Below, piece by piece: positions 1 to 6,196 of a stretch of 13,034 nt of DNA. The stretch spans positions 1-13,034 of the forward strand of contig JAFGEY010000491.1 in the NCBI GenBank assembly GCA_016931365.1. The letters are read 5' to 3'. The notes below the pieces were generated by a model. It did not search any database. It was not told the origin of the DNA and worked only from the letters and a program-made list of their open reading frames with translations. This DNA comes from Anaerolineae bacterium (lineage in GTDB: Bacteria > Chloroflexota > Anaerolineae > JAFGEY01). Every line of letters starts with the position of its first letter. Position 1 is the first letter of the stretch. Position numbers and translations under genes: made by a program.

Positions 1-102
1 AGGCTGCTGAAATTCGCTTGTTCGGGCCGCGCCTGGGTCTCGATACGGGCCAAAATGCGTGGCCCTACTCGACCAGCGGCGCTTATTCGAAAAGTATTGA
101 TG
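1..102. other. Left-edge stretch without a convincing gene
   Basis: No gene is supported here. The three plus-strand frames either stop quickly or run on antisense into the downstream phosphatase gene, and none shows recognisable protein. A short inverted repeat (GGGCCA, seven-base loop, TGGCCC) lies at 47-65, beyond the stop of the minus-strand phosphatase. It lacks a following T-run, so I do not call it a terminator. Confidence 0.5.
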
Positions 103-954
103 CTAGACGGCCATATCGCTCCGGCGCCGTGAAACGCGGCATGCCAGCAGTCCCAGGCAGACAATTCCCCCCAACGTACAGGCCAGATCCCACAGATCAA
201 AGCTGCGCACGGGCGAAAGGGCCTGCGCTGCTTCTTCGATGATTGCCAGTCCGCTGAGCGCAACGAGCACATACCTGGCTGGCTGCCTCACCCACCAGCT
301 AACCCCGAAAAAGGCCAATGCGCCGGACAATCCGAAATGCAGCACCTTGTCTGCGCCAGGCAAGGTCAGAAACCCCAAGTTGATCAGGTCGAGGTAAGCG
401 GTGAGCGAGATGAATACCACTGCCGCCAGTTGGCCCCACAATAGCCAGGTCCAGCGCGGTCGACCGATGGACGCGGGTTTGGTGTATCCATAAATCACTG
501 CCGCCACACCCAGACCGACGATCGCTCCGCCGAATATGTCGCTGGGGAAGTGCTGGCCCAGGCAAGCGCGCGACAGTGAAACCACGATTGCTGTCGTAAA
601 TGCCGGAAGGGTGCTGCGCGGCCAGCGCAAGGCAAGCAGCAACGCTGCGCTGAAAAAAGCAGCCGCGTGGCCGCTGGGAAAGGATGGAAAGGAGGACATT
701 GGCAGCACCGCGCGTACGTCGATGGGACGCAGGCGGCGAAAGATGAATTGCAGCCCCACCGACAACAACGCGGAGAAGACGATCGTCGTCAATAAAGTCC
801 AGCCTTCGCGTGTGTGTTTGCCAAGTAGCAGCACCAGGGGCACGACAAAGATGCCGGGCATGGCGACCAGCGTGATCGCAGCCATCAGCGCGTCCGAAAT
901 AGGGTGCGCGAGGGTATAGTTGAAAAAGGCAAGCAGGGTTTGATCCAGGTTCAT
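103..954 (-). CDS. PAP2-family membrane phosphatase fused to a VanZ-like domain
   Basis: Predicted 283-residue polytopic membrane protein with two halves. Residues 1-160 form a PAP2 (type 2 phosphatidic acid phosphatase) domain carrying all three motifs: RRLRP at 73-77, PSGH at 93-96, and SR-x5-H-x3-D at 128-139 with His135 as the expected nucleophile-side His. Such enzymes remove phosphate from lipid phosphates or undecaprenyl pyrophosphate at the outer membrane face; the substrate here is unknown. Residues 170-275 resemble VanZ-like proteins: a DKxxHF-type start at 202-207, EExxQ at 240-244, then Arg250, Asp253 and Asp256 before a glycine-rich helix. I chose the ATG at 954 over the longer frame reaching 1095 because GGGAGG sits five bases upstream (960-965) and the protein then begins as PAP2 proteins do. 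It diverges from the gene at 1289. The PAP2 call is firm; the VanZ-like call is from motif pattern only. Confidence 0.88.
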   Translation of the reverse strand: MNLDQTLLAFFNYTLAHPISDALMAAITLVAMPGIFVVPLVLLLGKHTREGWTLLTTIVFSALLSVGLQFIFRRLRPIDVRAVLPMSSFPSFPSGHAAAFFSAALLLALRWPRSTLPAFTTAIVVSLSRACLGQHFPSDIFGGAIVGLGVAAVIYGYTKPASIGRPRWTWLLWGQLAAVVFISLTAYLDLINLGFLTLPGADKVLHFGLSGALAFFGVSWWVRQPARYVLVALSGLAIIEEAAQALSPVRSFDLWDLACTLGGIVCLGLLACRVSRRRSDMAV

Positions 955-1074
955 TAAAGCCTCCCGGCGATGATGCAGGTGTGTTTGCCAATAGTTATGT
1001 GCTTTGAAGAATCCATTTTGTTGACACGTCAAGCAAAAAATATCTATTGCCTCCAACGGTAAATATACCCTGTG

Positions 1075-1083
1075 ATTGTACCA
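1075..1083 (-). promoter_or_regulatory. Possible extended -10 promoter of the PAP2 gene
   Basis: On the minus strand the sequence reads TGGTACAAT, a TG-extended -10 with five of six matches to TATAAT. No acceptable -35 is seen 16-18 bases upstream, as is common for extended -10 promoters. The implied leader is a little over 100 bases. The same GGTACAAT string recurs in the promoter proposed before the bPH2 gene. Confidence 0.3.
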
Positions 1084-1123
1084 CCTTTTTGTCATCGCCA
1101 GGAGGGTTTGAGTGTGCCCGGCG

Positions 1124-1150
1124 TGGCACTCGAGTGCGCTCCGAGTGCCA
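1124..1150. promoter_or_regulatory. Palindromic operator-like element in the divergent region
   Basis: TGGCACTCG (1124-1132) and CGAGTGCCA (1142-1150) are perfect 9-base inverted arms around a 9-base centre. The left arm is also half of a perfect 12-base palindrome, GCACTCGAGTGC (1126-1137), so CGAGTGC occurs three times counting both strands. No T-run follows on either strand, which argues against a terminator. Its place between divergent genes suggests an operator or an RNA element, but no regulator gene is adjacent. Confidence 0.45.
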
Positions 1151-1288
1151 ATCCAAGATCGGCCATGTGGAGGAGAGGGATATTGATCTTGTGTCCGATG
1201 TAGGCTGTTGATGATTGTGATATGCTATCAATGGAGTAAAAGCGAAATTTTGTCTTTCGGGTGTAGACATCCGAGTAGGAGTGAAATG

Positions 1289-1825
1289 ATGGGCCGAGCA
1301 CAAAATGATCCAAATGCATATCTCTGGCTACCATCACCGACCGCCAGGCGGCAGGAAGAGCTGCGTCAGGGCGATCGCATCCTGGCGACACTCAAGTGGG
1401 AAAAGTGGTTCAGCCAGGCCGCTTATGGCGCATTTCCACCGCATAGTGCGTGGATGTTCGACCGTCCCAAGTGGTTTTCGCGCGACATCGAGGTGCGTTC
1501 TGCCGACTCCAATGAGCTTGTGGCCGTGATACATTTTCGCTGGACTGGAACGGGTGAAGTCGAGCTGGCGTCCGGGCGCAAGTATGGCTGGACAGCGACC
1601 AATTTCTGGCAGACGCATTGGGTGCTCACCGACTCGGCGGATAACGCCGTGATCGCGTTTGATAACCAGTCCGGACTGTTCAAAAAGCGCTTTGCCGTGA
1701 GCTATGGATCGACATCGCTGCCCGAGATCGAACGGGCGCTGCTCTCGGTGCTGGGGCGATATGCCCTGGCCCTCAAAGAGATGGACGACGCCGCTGTGGT
1801 GGCAGCGACCGCGTCGGCGGGATAA
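1289..1825 (+). CDS. Conserved-looking protein of unknown function
   Basis: A 178-residue protein without signal peptide or membrane helix, so probably cytosolic. I do not recognise the family with certainty. Residues 30-140 are rich in aromatic residues and alternate short polar and hydrophobic strands, with GTGEVELASGRKYGW at 87-101 and a WVLTDSADNAVIAF strand pair at 111-124, a pattern reminiscent of Tubby/LURP-one-like beta-barrels. Residues 145-165 form a Leu-rich helix (PEIERALLSVLGRYALAL), followed by an Ala-rich tail. An in-frame extension to 1208 has no supporting ribosome site. AGGAG at 1277-1281 lies seven bases before the ATG at 1289 and four before a second ATG at 1286, so I prefer 1289. 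It is followed by a promoter-like gap and the bPH2 gene, and is probably a separate unit. Function is unknown; the fold suggestion is weak inference. Confidence 0.75.
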   Translation: MGRAQNDPNAYLWLPSPTARRQEELRQGDRILATLKWEKWFSQAAYGAFPPHSAWMFDRPKWFSRDIEVRSADSNELVAVIHFRWTGTGEVELASGRKYGWTATNFWQTHWVLTDSADNAVIAFDNQSGLFKKRFAVSYGSTSLPEIERALLSVLGRYALALKEMDDAAVVAATASAG

Positions 1826-1879
1826 GCACTGTTGACCGGCGTGCGACGAATTTCGTATGCCGGTTCATCCGTTTGCGTG

Positions 1880-1908
1880 ATGCCAAATCGATGCTGGTTT
1901 GGTACAAT
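1880..1908 (+). promoter_or_regulatory. Probable promoter of the bPH2 membrane protein gene
   Basis: ATGCCA at 1880-1885 (four of six matches to the -35 consensus) is separated by 17 bases from TACAAT at 1903-1908 (five of six matches to the -10). This places transcription start near 1915 and gives a leader of about 110 bases, which carries inverted repeats. Confidence 0.5.
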
Positions 1909-1928
1909 AGAGATGATTTGTTCGATAT

Positions 1929-1989
1929 AGGGCCTATCCTTCAAGATCGTTGTTCTTTGTACAAGGATCTTTCCGAGCGGCTTGGCCCT
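1929..1989 (+). promoter_or_regulatory. Foldable 5' leader of the bPH2 gene with alternative hairpins
   Basis: Three inverted repeats lie in the predicted leader. The outer pair is AGGGCC (1929-1934) with GGCCCT (1984-1989). Inside it, ATCCTT (1936-1941) can pair with AAGGAT (1963-1968), and AAGATC (1943-1948) can pair with GATCTT (1966-1971). The two inner pairings share bases 1966-1968 and so exclude each other. A short CCGA/TCGG hairpin with T-rich loop (1998-2010 region) lies just before the ribosome site. I do not recognise a known riboswitch class; a switching role is inference. Confidence 0.35.
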
Positions 1990-2013
1990 GTTCAGTTCCG
2001 ATTTTTTCGGGAT

Positions 2014-2024
2014 AGGAGGTGATC
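2014..2024 (+). promoter_or_regulatory. Extended Shine-Dalgarno sequence of the bPH2 gene
   Basis: AGGAGGTGATC is an 11-base uninterrupted complement to the conserved 3' end of bacterial 16S rRNA, far longer than usual. AGGAGG ends seven bases before the ATG at 2027. This fixes the start and suggests strong, possibly structure-controlled, translation. Confidence 0.8.
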
Positions 2025-2026
2025 GT

Positions 2027-2650
2027 ATGGTCGAGATGCAGACATTCAAGCCGTGCACAAAATACTGGCTCAAGTTGGTGGTGGTGATAGCCGTCATTGC
2101 GCTGGGTATTCTGGCGAGTGGGCTGGTGTTGGGGGCGCTTCTTGCGCTTGATCGGGAGATTGGCGTGGAAGGGTTTTTGATTACACTGCTCGTGACCGTC
2201 GTCAGTGATTTGCTGTGGTGTATCCCGGCGCTGATTTTGACCGGACCGTATTACCGCAGTCTGAGCTATGAAATTCACGATGACGAGATCGTGATGCGAG
2301 TGGGAGTGTGGACTCGCTCGGTCAAACACGTGCCTTTTCGTACCATCACCAATGTCACCGTCAAGCAGAGTGTGCTGGATCGGCTGTTGAGCATCGGTTC
2401 GGTCGATATTCAAACGGCGGGGATCAGCGGCACCAACACGGCCGAACAAAGCCTGGTTGGATTGGAAAACGTCCAGCAGGTATACGATTTGATCGCCGCT
2501 CAACTGCGCCGCTTTCAAGGTGCGATGTCGCCTACGATGAGTCAAGAAGAGCAGCTCACGGTTTCGGCGCATTCGTCGAGTGCGGCAGATGAATTGTGGT
2601 ATCAAATCCTGGATGAGGTGCGAGCGATTCGTAAGGCGCTGGAAAAATAG
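2027..2650 (+). CDS. bPH2-domain (YdbS-like) integral membrane protein
   Basis: A 207-residue protein. Two hydrophobic segments span about residues 13-40 and 48-72. They are followed by a bacterial PH domain of the bPH2/DUF304 kind (about 77-160): a YEIHDDEIVMRVGVWTR strand pair, HVPFRTITNVTVKQSVLDRLL at 101-121, then GSVDIQTAG. The tail (about 187-207) ends in an amphipathic helix (residues LWYQILDEVRAIRKALEK) that may form a coiled coil. Proteins of this type are membrane-anchored with the PH fold on the cytosolic side; their role is poorly known, though relatives (YdbS/YdbT) are linked to envelope or antibiotic-tolerance phenotypes. The start at 2027 is set by the long ribosome site; the in-frame extension to 1982 lacks one. 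The small membrane gene at 2671 follows after 20 bases, so the two are probably co-transcribed. Confidence 0.85.
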   Translation: MVEMQTFKPCTKYWLKLVVVIAVIALGILASGLVLGALLALDREIGVEGFLITLLVTVVSDLLWCIPALILTGPYYRSLSYEIHDDEIVMRVGVWTRSVKHVPFRTITNVTVKQSVLDRLLSIGSVDIQTAGISGTNTAEQSLVGLENVQQVYDLIAAQLRRFQGAMSPTMSQEEQLTVSAHSSSAADELWYQILDEVRAIRKALEK

Positions 2651-2670
2651 TGCGTAGGAAAGGAGTTAAA

Positions 2671-2991
2671 GTGTCTGGGGTCGAAGGTGCATTGGTGGGC
2701 TTGGTCGTGATTGCGATGGGTGCGGCCATCTATGGCTTTGTCAAGCGATCGGATGCTTTGCTGCACAAATGGGCCACGGATAATGGGTATCAGATCGTTC
2801 GCGCCGAGTTCACGCTGTTTCGCCGGGGGCCATTCTTTTGGTCGAGCAGATACCAGGCCGTTTACCGCGTGGTTGTCCGCGATCCGGCCGGGCAGGTGCG
2901 CTTTGGCTGGGTTCGCTGCGGTGGCTGGTTGGGCGGGGTGTTTGAAGACAAGGTCGAGGCCAAACTGGACGAACCGATTGCCATAGTGTGA
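2671..2991 (+). CDS. Small single-helix membrane protein of unknown function
   Basis: A 106-residue protein starting at GTG 2671, with AGGAG at 2661-2665 and a five-base spacer. An earlier in-frame GTG at 2650 overlaps the upstream stop and has no ribosome site. Residues 4-24 form one transmembrane helix (ALVGLVVIAMGAAIYGFVKR), probably exposing the C-terminal part to the cytosol. The rest is a compact domain with RRGPFFW, an AVYRVVVRDPAGQ strand and GWVRCGGWLGG before a final FEDKVEAKLDE segment. I have the impression of a widespread uncharacterised small-protein family with a GPFFW...YRV.VRD..G..R.GWVRCG pattern, but can give no function. It lies 20 bases after the bPH2 gene and probably shares its transcript. 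The GTG start is well supported. Confidence 0.75.
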   Translation: MSGVEGALVGLVVIAMGAAIYGFVKRSDALLHKWATDNGYQIVRAEFTLFRRGPFFWSSRYQAVYRVVVRDPAGQVRFGWVRCGGWLGGVFEDKVEAKLDEPIAIV

Positions 2992-3078
2992 TTTCGGCAC
3001 GAGGGAGTGAAGTCGCAGATTGCACTCTCGATGGTGTAATCCGCGCGTTATTCATTGCGCTATTTTTGAGGAGAGACG

Positions 3079-4350
3079 ATGTTTAAAAGTCGATTACGTG
3101 CAGGCTGGATGGCAGGTTGTGTGTGTCTGGCGTTGCTCTTGTCCGTTCTTTTTGGCTGCGGAACGCCCGCACCGCCGACCGCAACCCCGGAGCCAGTGAA
3201 AATTTATTTTGCCTTTGCCGCCGATCGTGCCAATCACTATGCCGATCTGATCGAGCGGTTTAACGAGCAGCATCCCGGCATTACCGTCGAGCGCAAGACG
3301 GCCCAGTCGGAGAATACCTGGGAGTATCTGCTCAAGGAAAAGCAGATAGACGTGCTCGAGTTCCCTTCAGTGGCTCTGTTGTTTGAGACATTGTACGAGC
3401 AGGAGCAGGTGCTCGATCTGTTGCCGTTCATCCAGGCCGCCGAATCGATCGATCTGGACGACTATTATCCCGGTTTGCTCGAACCCTATCGCCGGGATGG
3501 CGGGCTGTGGGCGTTGCCTGCCGAGATCGATCTGGCGGTGATGTACTATAACAAGGACCTCTTTGACCAGTTCGGCGTCAGGTATCCCGGTTTTGAGTGG
3601 ACGTGGGAAGAATTTCTTGATACAGCGCAGCAGATCCGCGCTCCGAACGAGAACATTTACGGGTTTGTGACCTATCCGTCGCTGACCATTCCCTTTGTCT
3701 ACCAGCATGGCGGCAAGCTCCTCGATGACTGGTATGCGCCGACCCGGGCCACGCTCGACGATCCACTGACCGTCGAGACGGTGGAGTGGCTCGCTAGCCT
3801 GGTGCATGACTATGATACGACCCCCTCATTTGAAATGGCCGCGCAGCAGTTTGCCAACGATGGAAACGCCGGGTACGTGTTCTGGCGGAAAAAAGTGGGC
3901 ATATATCTTGGGCTGCTGTCTGAGCGAGATGGCGCAAGCTGGGGGCCAGGGGCGCGGTGGGAGATGGAATGGGGCATCGTGCCCCTGCCGCGCGACGTGC
4001 AGGCTTCAACCGTGGGATTCGGCTACAGCTATATGATCCTCAAGGATACGGCCTACCCGGATGAGTGCTGGAAGTGGTTGACTTTTTTGAGCGAACAATT
4101 GCCTGTTTATGCGATGCCTGCGCGCAAGTCAATTGCCAATTCGGCGTTGTGGGAGGAGACTGTAGGCGCCGTTACCGCCGACGTGGCGCGCGAGTCGATT
4201 GAATACGCATTGCTTTATTCTTCTGCTCAGTCGGGCTACGATCAGGCGATCAATGGCTATTCGGAGGCCGTGCTTGCGGCGATGAACGGCCAATCGACGG
4301 CTCAGGAAGCCCTGACACAAGCGCAGTTGGCCCTACAGACCGAAAACTGA
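3079..4350 (+). CDS. ABC-type solute-binding lipoprotein, family 1 (sugar-type), orphan
   Basis: A 423-residue exported lipoprotein. The signal peptide (1-26) has basic residues, a hydrophobic core and lipobox LFGC with Cys27 as the lipidation site, followed by a Thr/Pro-rich linker (about 28-40). The rest matches family 1 extracellular binding proteins: KIYFAFAADRANHYADLIERF at the start of lobe 1, a LWALPAEIDLAVMYYNKDLFDQFGV stretch near 143-167, and a WTWEEFLDTAQQI segment at 174-186. Such proteins capture sugars, oligosaccharides or polyol phosphates outside the membrane and hand them to an ABC permease. No permease or ATPase gene is nearby, which is unusual. Instead the next gene, 15 bases downstream, encodes a membrane protein with a large exterior domain. 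The ATG at 3079 has GAGGAG five bases upstream. The ligand cannot be told from sequence. The family call is secure; cooperation with the next gene is inferred from spacing. Confidence 0.92.
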   Translation: MFKSRLRAGWMAGCVCLALLLSVLFGCGTPAPPTATPEPVKIYFAFAADRANHYADLIERFNEQHPGITVERKTAQSENTWEYLLKEKQIDVLEFPSVALLFETLYEQEQVLDLLPFIQAAESIDLDDYYPGLLEPYRRDGGLWALPAEIDLAVMYYNKDLFDQFGVRYPGFEWTWEEFLDTAQQIRAPNENIYGFVTYPSLTIPFVYQHGGKLLDDWYAPTRATLDDPLTVETVEWLASLVHDYDTTPSFEMAAQQFANDGNAGYVFWRKKVGIYLGLLSERDGASWGPGARWEMEWGIVPLPRDVQASTVGFGYSYMILKDTAYPDECWKWLTFLSEQLPVYAMPARKSIANSALWEETVGAVTADVARESIEYALLYSSAQSGYDQAINGYSEAVLAAMNGQSTAQEALTQAQLALQTEN

Positions 4351-4365
4351 ATCGATAGAACCACG

Positions 4366-6090
4366 ATGGGACACGGCTTCACCAACATATCAAATTACGT
4401 GCGTGTCTGGTTTAAAGCGCGCGTAGCGCAATATGGCCCTTACCTGTTTGCCTTGTGCATCCTGGTCGCCGGCCTGCTCTTTGTGCTGCTCGTCCAACCC
4501 GCGCCGCCCAGTTTCGCCGAGGGTTGGTCGGCGTCCCGTTCAGTTGACGAGGTCAAAGCCCAATACCCGCAGCAGATGGTCATCGATCGTGACGACCAGA
4601 TTCACCTGGCCTGGATCAAGCCGGTGGATCGTCGCTCGGTCGCCTTTTACGCGCGCCTGGATCGATACGGTCAGTTGCTGGATGGGCCGGTTCAGCTTTC
4701 CACTTCCGACGTCAACGTCGAGGATATCCAGATTGCGCTGACCGAAGACGGCCATCCGCTTTGCTTCTGGCTCGAAAAGGGGCGCGCCGACGGCATACAA
4801 GCTCTGATAAAGGCTCATCCGGGTGACGGCAGAGCGCTTGAGGCGCTTGTAACCTCGCTGGAGATGATGCGCGACCTGACTTTGGCTGTACAAAAAGAGA
4901 CGGGGCACATTTTTCTTGTCTGGTCGGGCAGCGGCGGCCGATTGTACGAATTGTATTTGACTGCTTTGAATGCCGACGGCACGCCGCTTCTTTCCGCATA
5001 CCGGCTAACCGACAATGGTTCGGTCTTTGTTTTCGAGCCGGCTATTTTCGTCGCTGGGGATGTGCTGCACATGGCCTATTTCGCCGAATCACCCACCGAG
5101 CAAAACCTGGTTTACCAGGCATTTGGCGTCGATGGTGTGCCGCTGGTTGAACCGTCGATCCTCAGCCGTGTGCAGCAAGGGGGATCGAGTCCGCTTGGCA
5201 AGAGCAGCAACGCTGAGAGTTACCCGATAGCGATGATGGCTGGCGATGAAGGGCAGGTATACTTGTACGAATCGCTCGGTGAGACGGTGCAATATCGTCT
5301 TATTGACCGGCTTGGTCAGGTCGTGCAGCCGCCTGTGCCGCTTTTGACCGGCCAACGCTACGGATGGCTCGATCTCGTTGCCGACGGAGAAAAACTGTTG
5401 GTCTGGACCGGCTTGCCCTATGGCGACGATACGCGCGCGCAGATTTATGCGATGGCGCTTGATTCCAGTGGACGCCTGGCTGGCGCGCCGGAGCGGGTGA
5501 CTTTTTTGAGCAGCAGCGCGTTTTTGCCCTCCGCCGTGATCGACAGCCAGGGCGGACGGCATGTGGTCTGGCAGCAGAGCGCCGGGCCATATCGTTTTGA
5601 ACTGGCCTACACTAACGATCTCGATCCCGCGCCGGTATCGATCTGGCAGCGACTGGGGTTTGGCGGCGGCGGATGGAGCCTGTCGCTAGCGCTGGCCGAG
5701 GGCGTGCTCCTGGCTGTGTTTACTGCTTTTCTCAACCTGTGGCGGGGCGCGGTCGCCGGGCTGTTGGCCGCGGGCGCGATCCAGATCGGGCGTCGGTGGG
5801 CAGCGTTCAGCCGCTATGCCGACGCCACTGCCCGGGGGCTGCTCATCCTCACTTTTGCCCTCCTGATGCGTCCGGCGGCTCAAACGCTGGGCCAGGGCCC
5901 GGTCGAAATCGTTCCGGCGGCGCACTGGCTGATGATTCTGGCTGCGTCGGCTCTGGTGCTGTATCTGAGCCGCATCTGGAAAGAGGCGTTTCTCAGCCTG
6001 TGGACCTGGGGCGGGATGGCCGGGTTGTGGTTGTGGGCCTATTACTTTCTGAACACGGTGCTCATTTTGCGTCAGGGGTTTGCGATCTAG
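4366..6090 (+). CDS. Membrane protein with large beta-propeller-like exterior domain
   Basis: A 574-residue protein. One helix lies at about 25-44. Residues 45-430 form a soluble, probably extracytoplasmic, domain built of repeated strand units such as DRDDQIHLAWI (74-84), ETGHIFLVWSG (178-188), GDVLHMAYFAE (231-241) and SQGGRHVVWQQ (394-404). Each is followed by a strand ending in a turn such as DRYGQLLDGPVQL or DSSGRLAGAPERV. This is the pattern of beta-propeller blades in sialidase- or WD-like proteins, but I see no catalytic signature. A Gly-rich hinge at 431-437 leads into about four or five helices between 438 and 570. The short gap after the binding-protein gene and the weak ribosome site suggest translational coupling. 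A sensor or scaffold that contacts the lipoprotein outside the cell is possible but unproven. The last codons abut an element resembling an insertion-sequence end, so a slightly altered C-terminus cannot be excluded. Confidence 0.8.
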   Translation: MGHGFTNISNYVRVWFKARVAQYGPYLFALCILVAGLLFVLLVQPAPPSFAEGWSASRSVDEVKAQYPQQMVIDRDDQIHLAWIKPVDRRSVAFYARLDRYGQLLDGPVQLSTSDVNVEDIQIALTEDGHPLCFWLEKGRADGIQALIKAHPGDGRALEALVTSLEMMRDLTLAVQKETGHIFLVWSGSGGRLYELYLTALNADGTPLLSAYRLTDNGSVFVFEPAIFVAGDVLHMAYFAESPTEQNLVYQAFGVDGVPLVEPSILSRVQQGGSSPLGKSSNAESYPIAMMAGDEGQVYLYESLGETVQYRLIDRLGQVVQPPVPLLTGQRYGWLDLVADGEKLLVWTGLPYGDDTRAQIYAMALDSSGRLAGAPERVTFLSSSAFLPSAVIDSQGGRHVVWQQSAGPYRFELAYTNDLDPAPVSIWQRLGFGGGGWSLSLALAEGVLLAVFTAFLNLWRGAVAGLLAAGAIQIGRRWAAFSRYADATARGLLILTFALLMRPAAQTLGQGPVEIVPAAHWLMILAASALVLYLSRIWKEAFLSLWTWGGMAGLWLWAYYFLNTVLILRQGFAI

Positions 6091-6196
6091 GTAGGGCTGT
6101 TGCAAAGTCGCTTGACAAAAGAAGAAAAATGACCCTTTTTGGTATATAGGGAGTCGCGCAACTCGCTATGACTACCAAGAAGGGTCAAGATCAAAT
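6091..6196. mobile_element. Probable truncated insertion-sequence end
   Basis: The stretch begins right after a stop codon with TAGGGCTGTTGCAAAGTCGC. GCTGTTGCAAA-like strings are typical of terminal inverted repeats in several IS families, but I cannot assign one. It then holds a long hairpin (6130-6187) and an ATG at 6168 that opens a peptide beginning MTTKKGQDQI before the reading frame runs out of phase with the arsC remnant. No matching second end is seen in the window. The most economical reading is one end of an IS, with the start of its transposase, left after a deletion that also removed the start of arsC. A MITE-like remnant is the alternative. Confidence 0.5.
6130..6187. repeat. Long imperfect hairpin inside the IS-like remnant
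   Basis: TGACCCTTTTTGGTA (6130-6144) pairs with TACCAAGAAGGGTCA (6173-6187), 14 of 15 positions matching and the other a possible G-U pair. Inside it ATAG (6146-6149) pairs with CTAT (6166-6169), then after a G-G mismatch GAGT (6151-6154) pairs with ACTC (6161-6164), leaving a loop CGCGCA. The stem encloses the ATG at 6168. Such subterminal hairpins in some insertion sequences hide the transposase start from read-through transcripts; that role here is inference. Confidence 0.7.

Larger units (their letters stand above)
955..1288. promoter_or_regulatory. Divergent intergenic region with promoters and palindromes
   Basis: This 334-base gap separates the minus-strand phosphatase from the plus-strand gene at 1289 and must hold both promoters. 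No frame in it reads as a protein. On the minus strand an extended -10 of the form TGGTACAAT lies at 1075-1083, about 120 bases before the phosphatase start. TTGACACGTCAA at 1021-1032 is a five-base inverted repeat. A strong inverted repeat lies at 1124-1150. I could not find a clear plus-strand promoter; a TGATATGCT extended -10-like string ends at 1226. Confidence 0.4.

Noticed and set aside
47..65. GGGCCA/TGGCCC hairpin as terminator of the PAP2 gene
   Set aside because: Six-pair stem without a T-run on the minus strand.
18..242. Plus-strand frame open from the left edge
   Set aside because: It would overlap the convergent PAP2 gene by 140 bases and shows no recognisable protein.
299..991. 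230-codon minus-strand open frame overlapping the PAP2 gene
   Set aside because: It lies in another frame of the same strand and has no domain pattern; the PAP2 frame carries all family motifs.
1021..1049. TTGACA at 1021 as a plus-strand -35 box
   Set aside because: No acceptable -10 at 16-18 bases, and it is 240 bases from the gene start.
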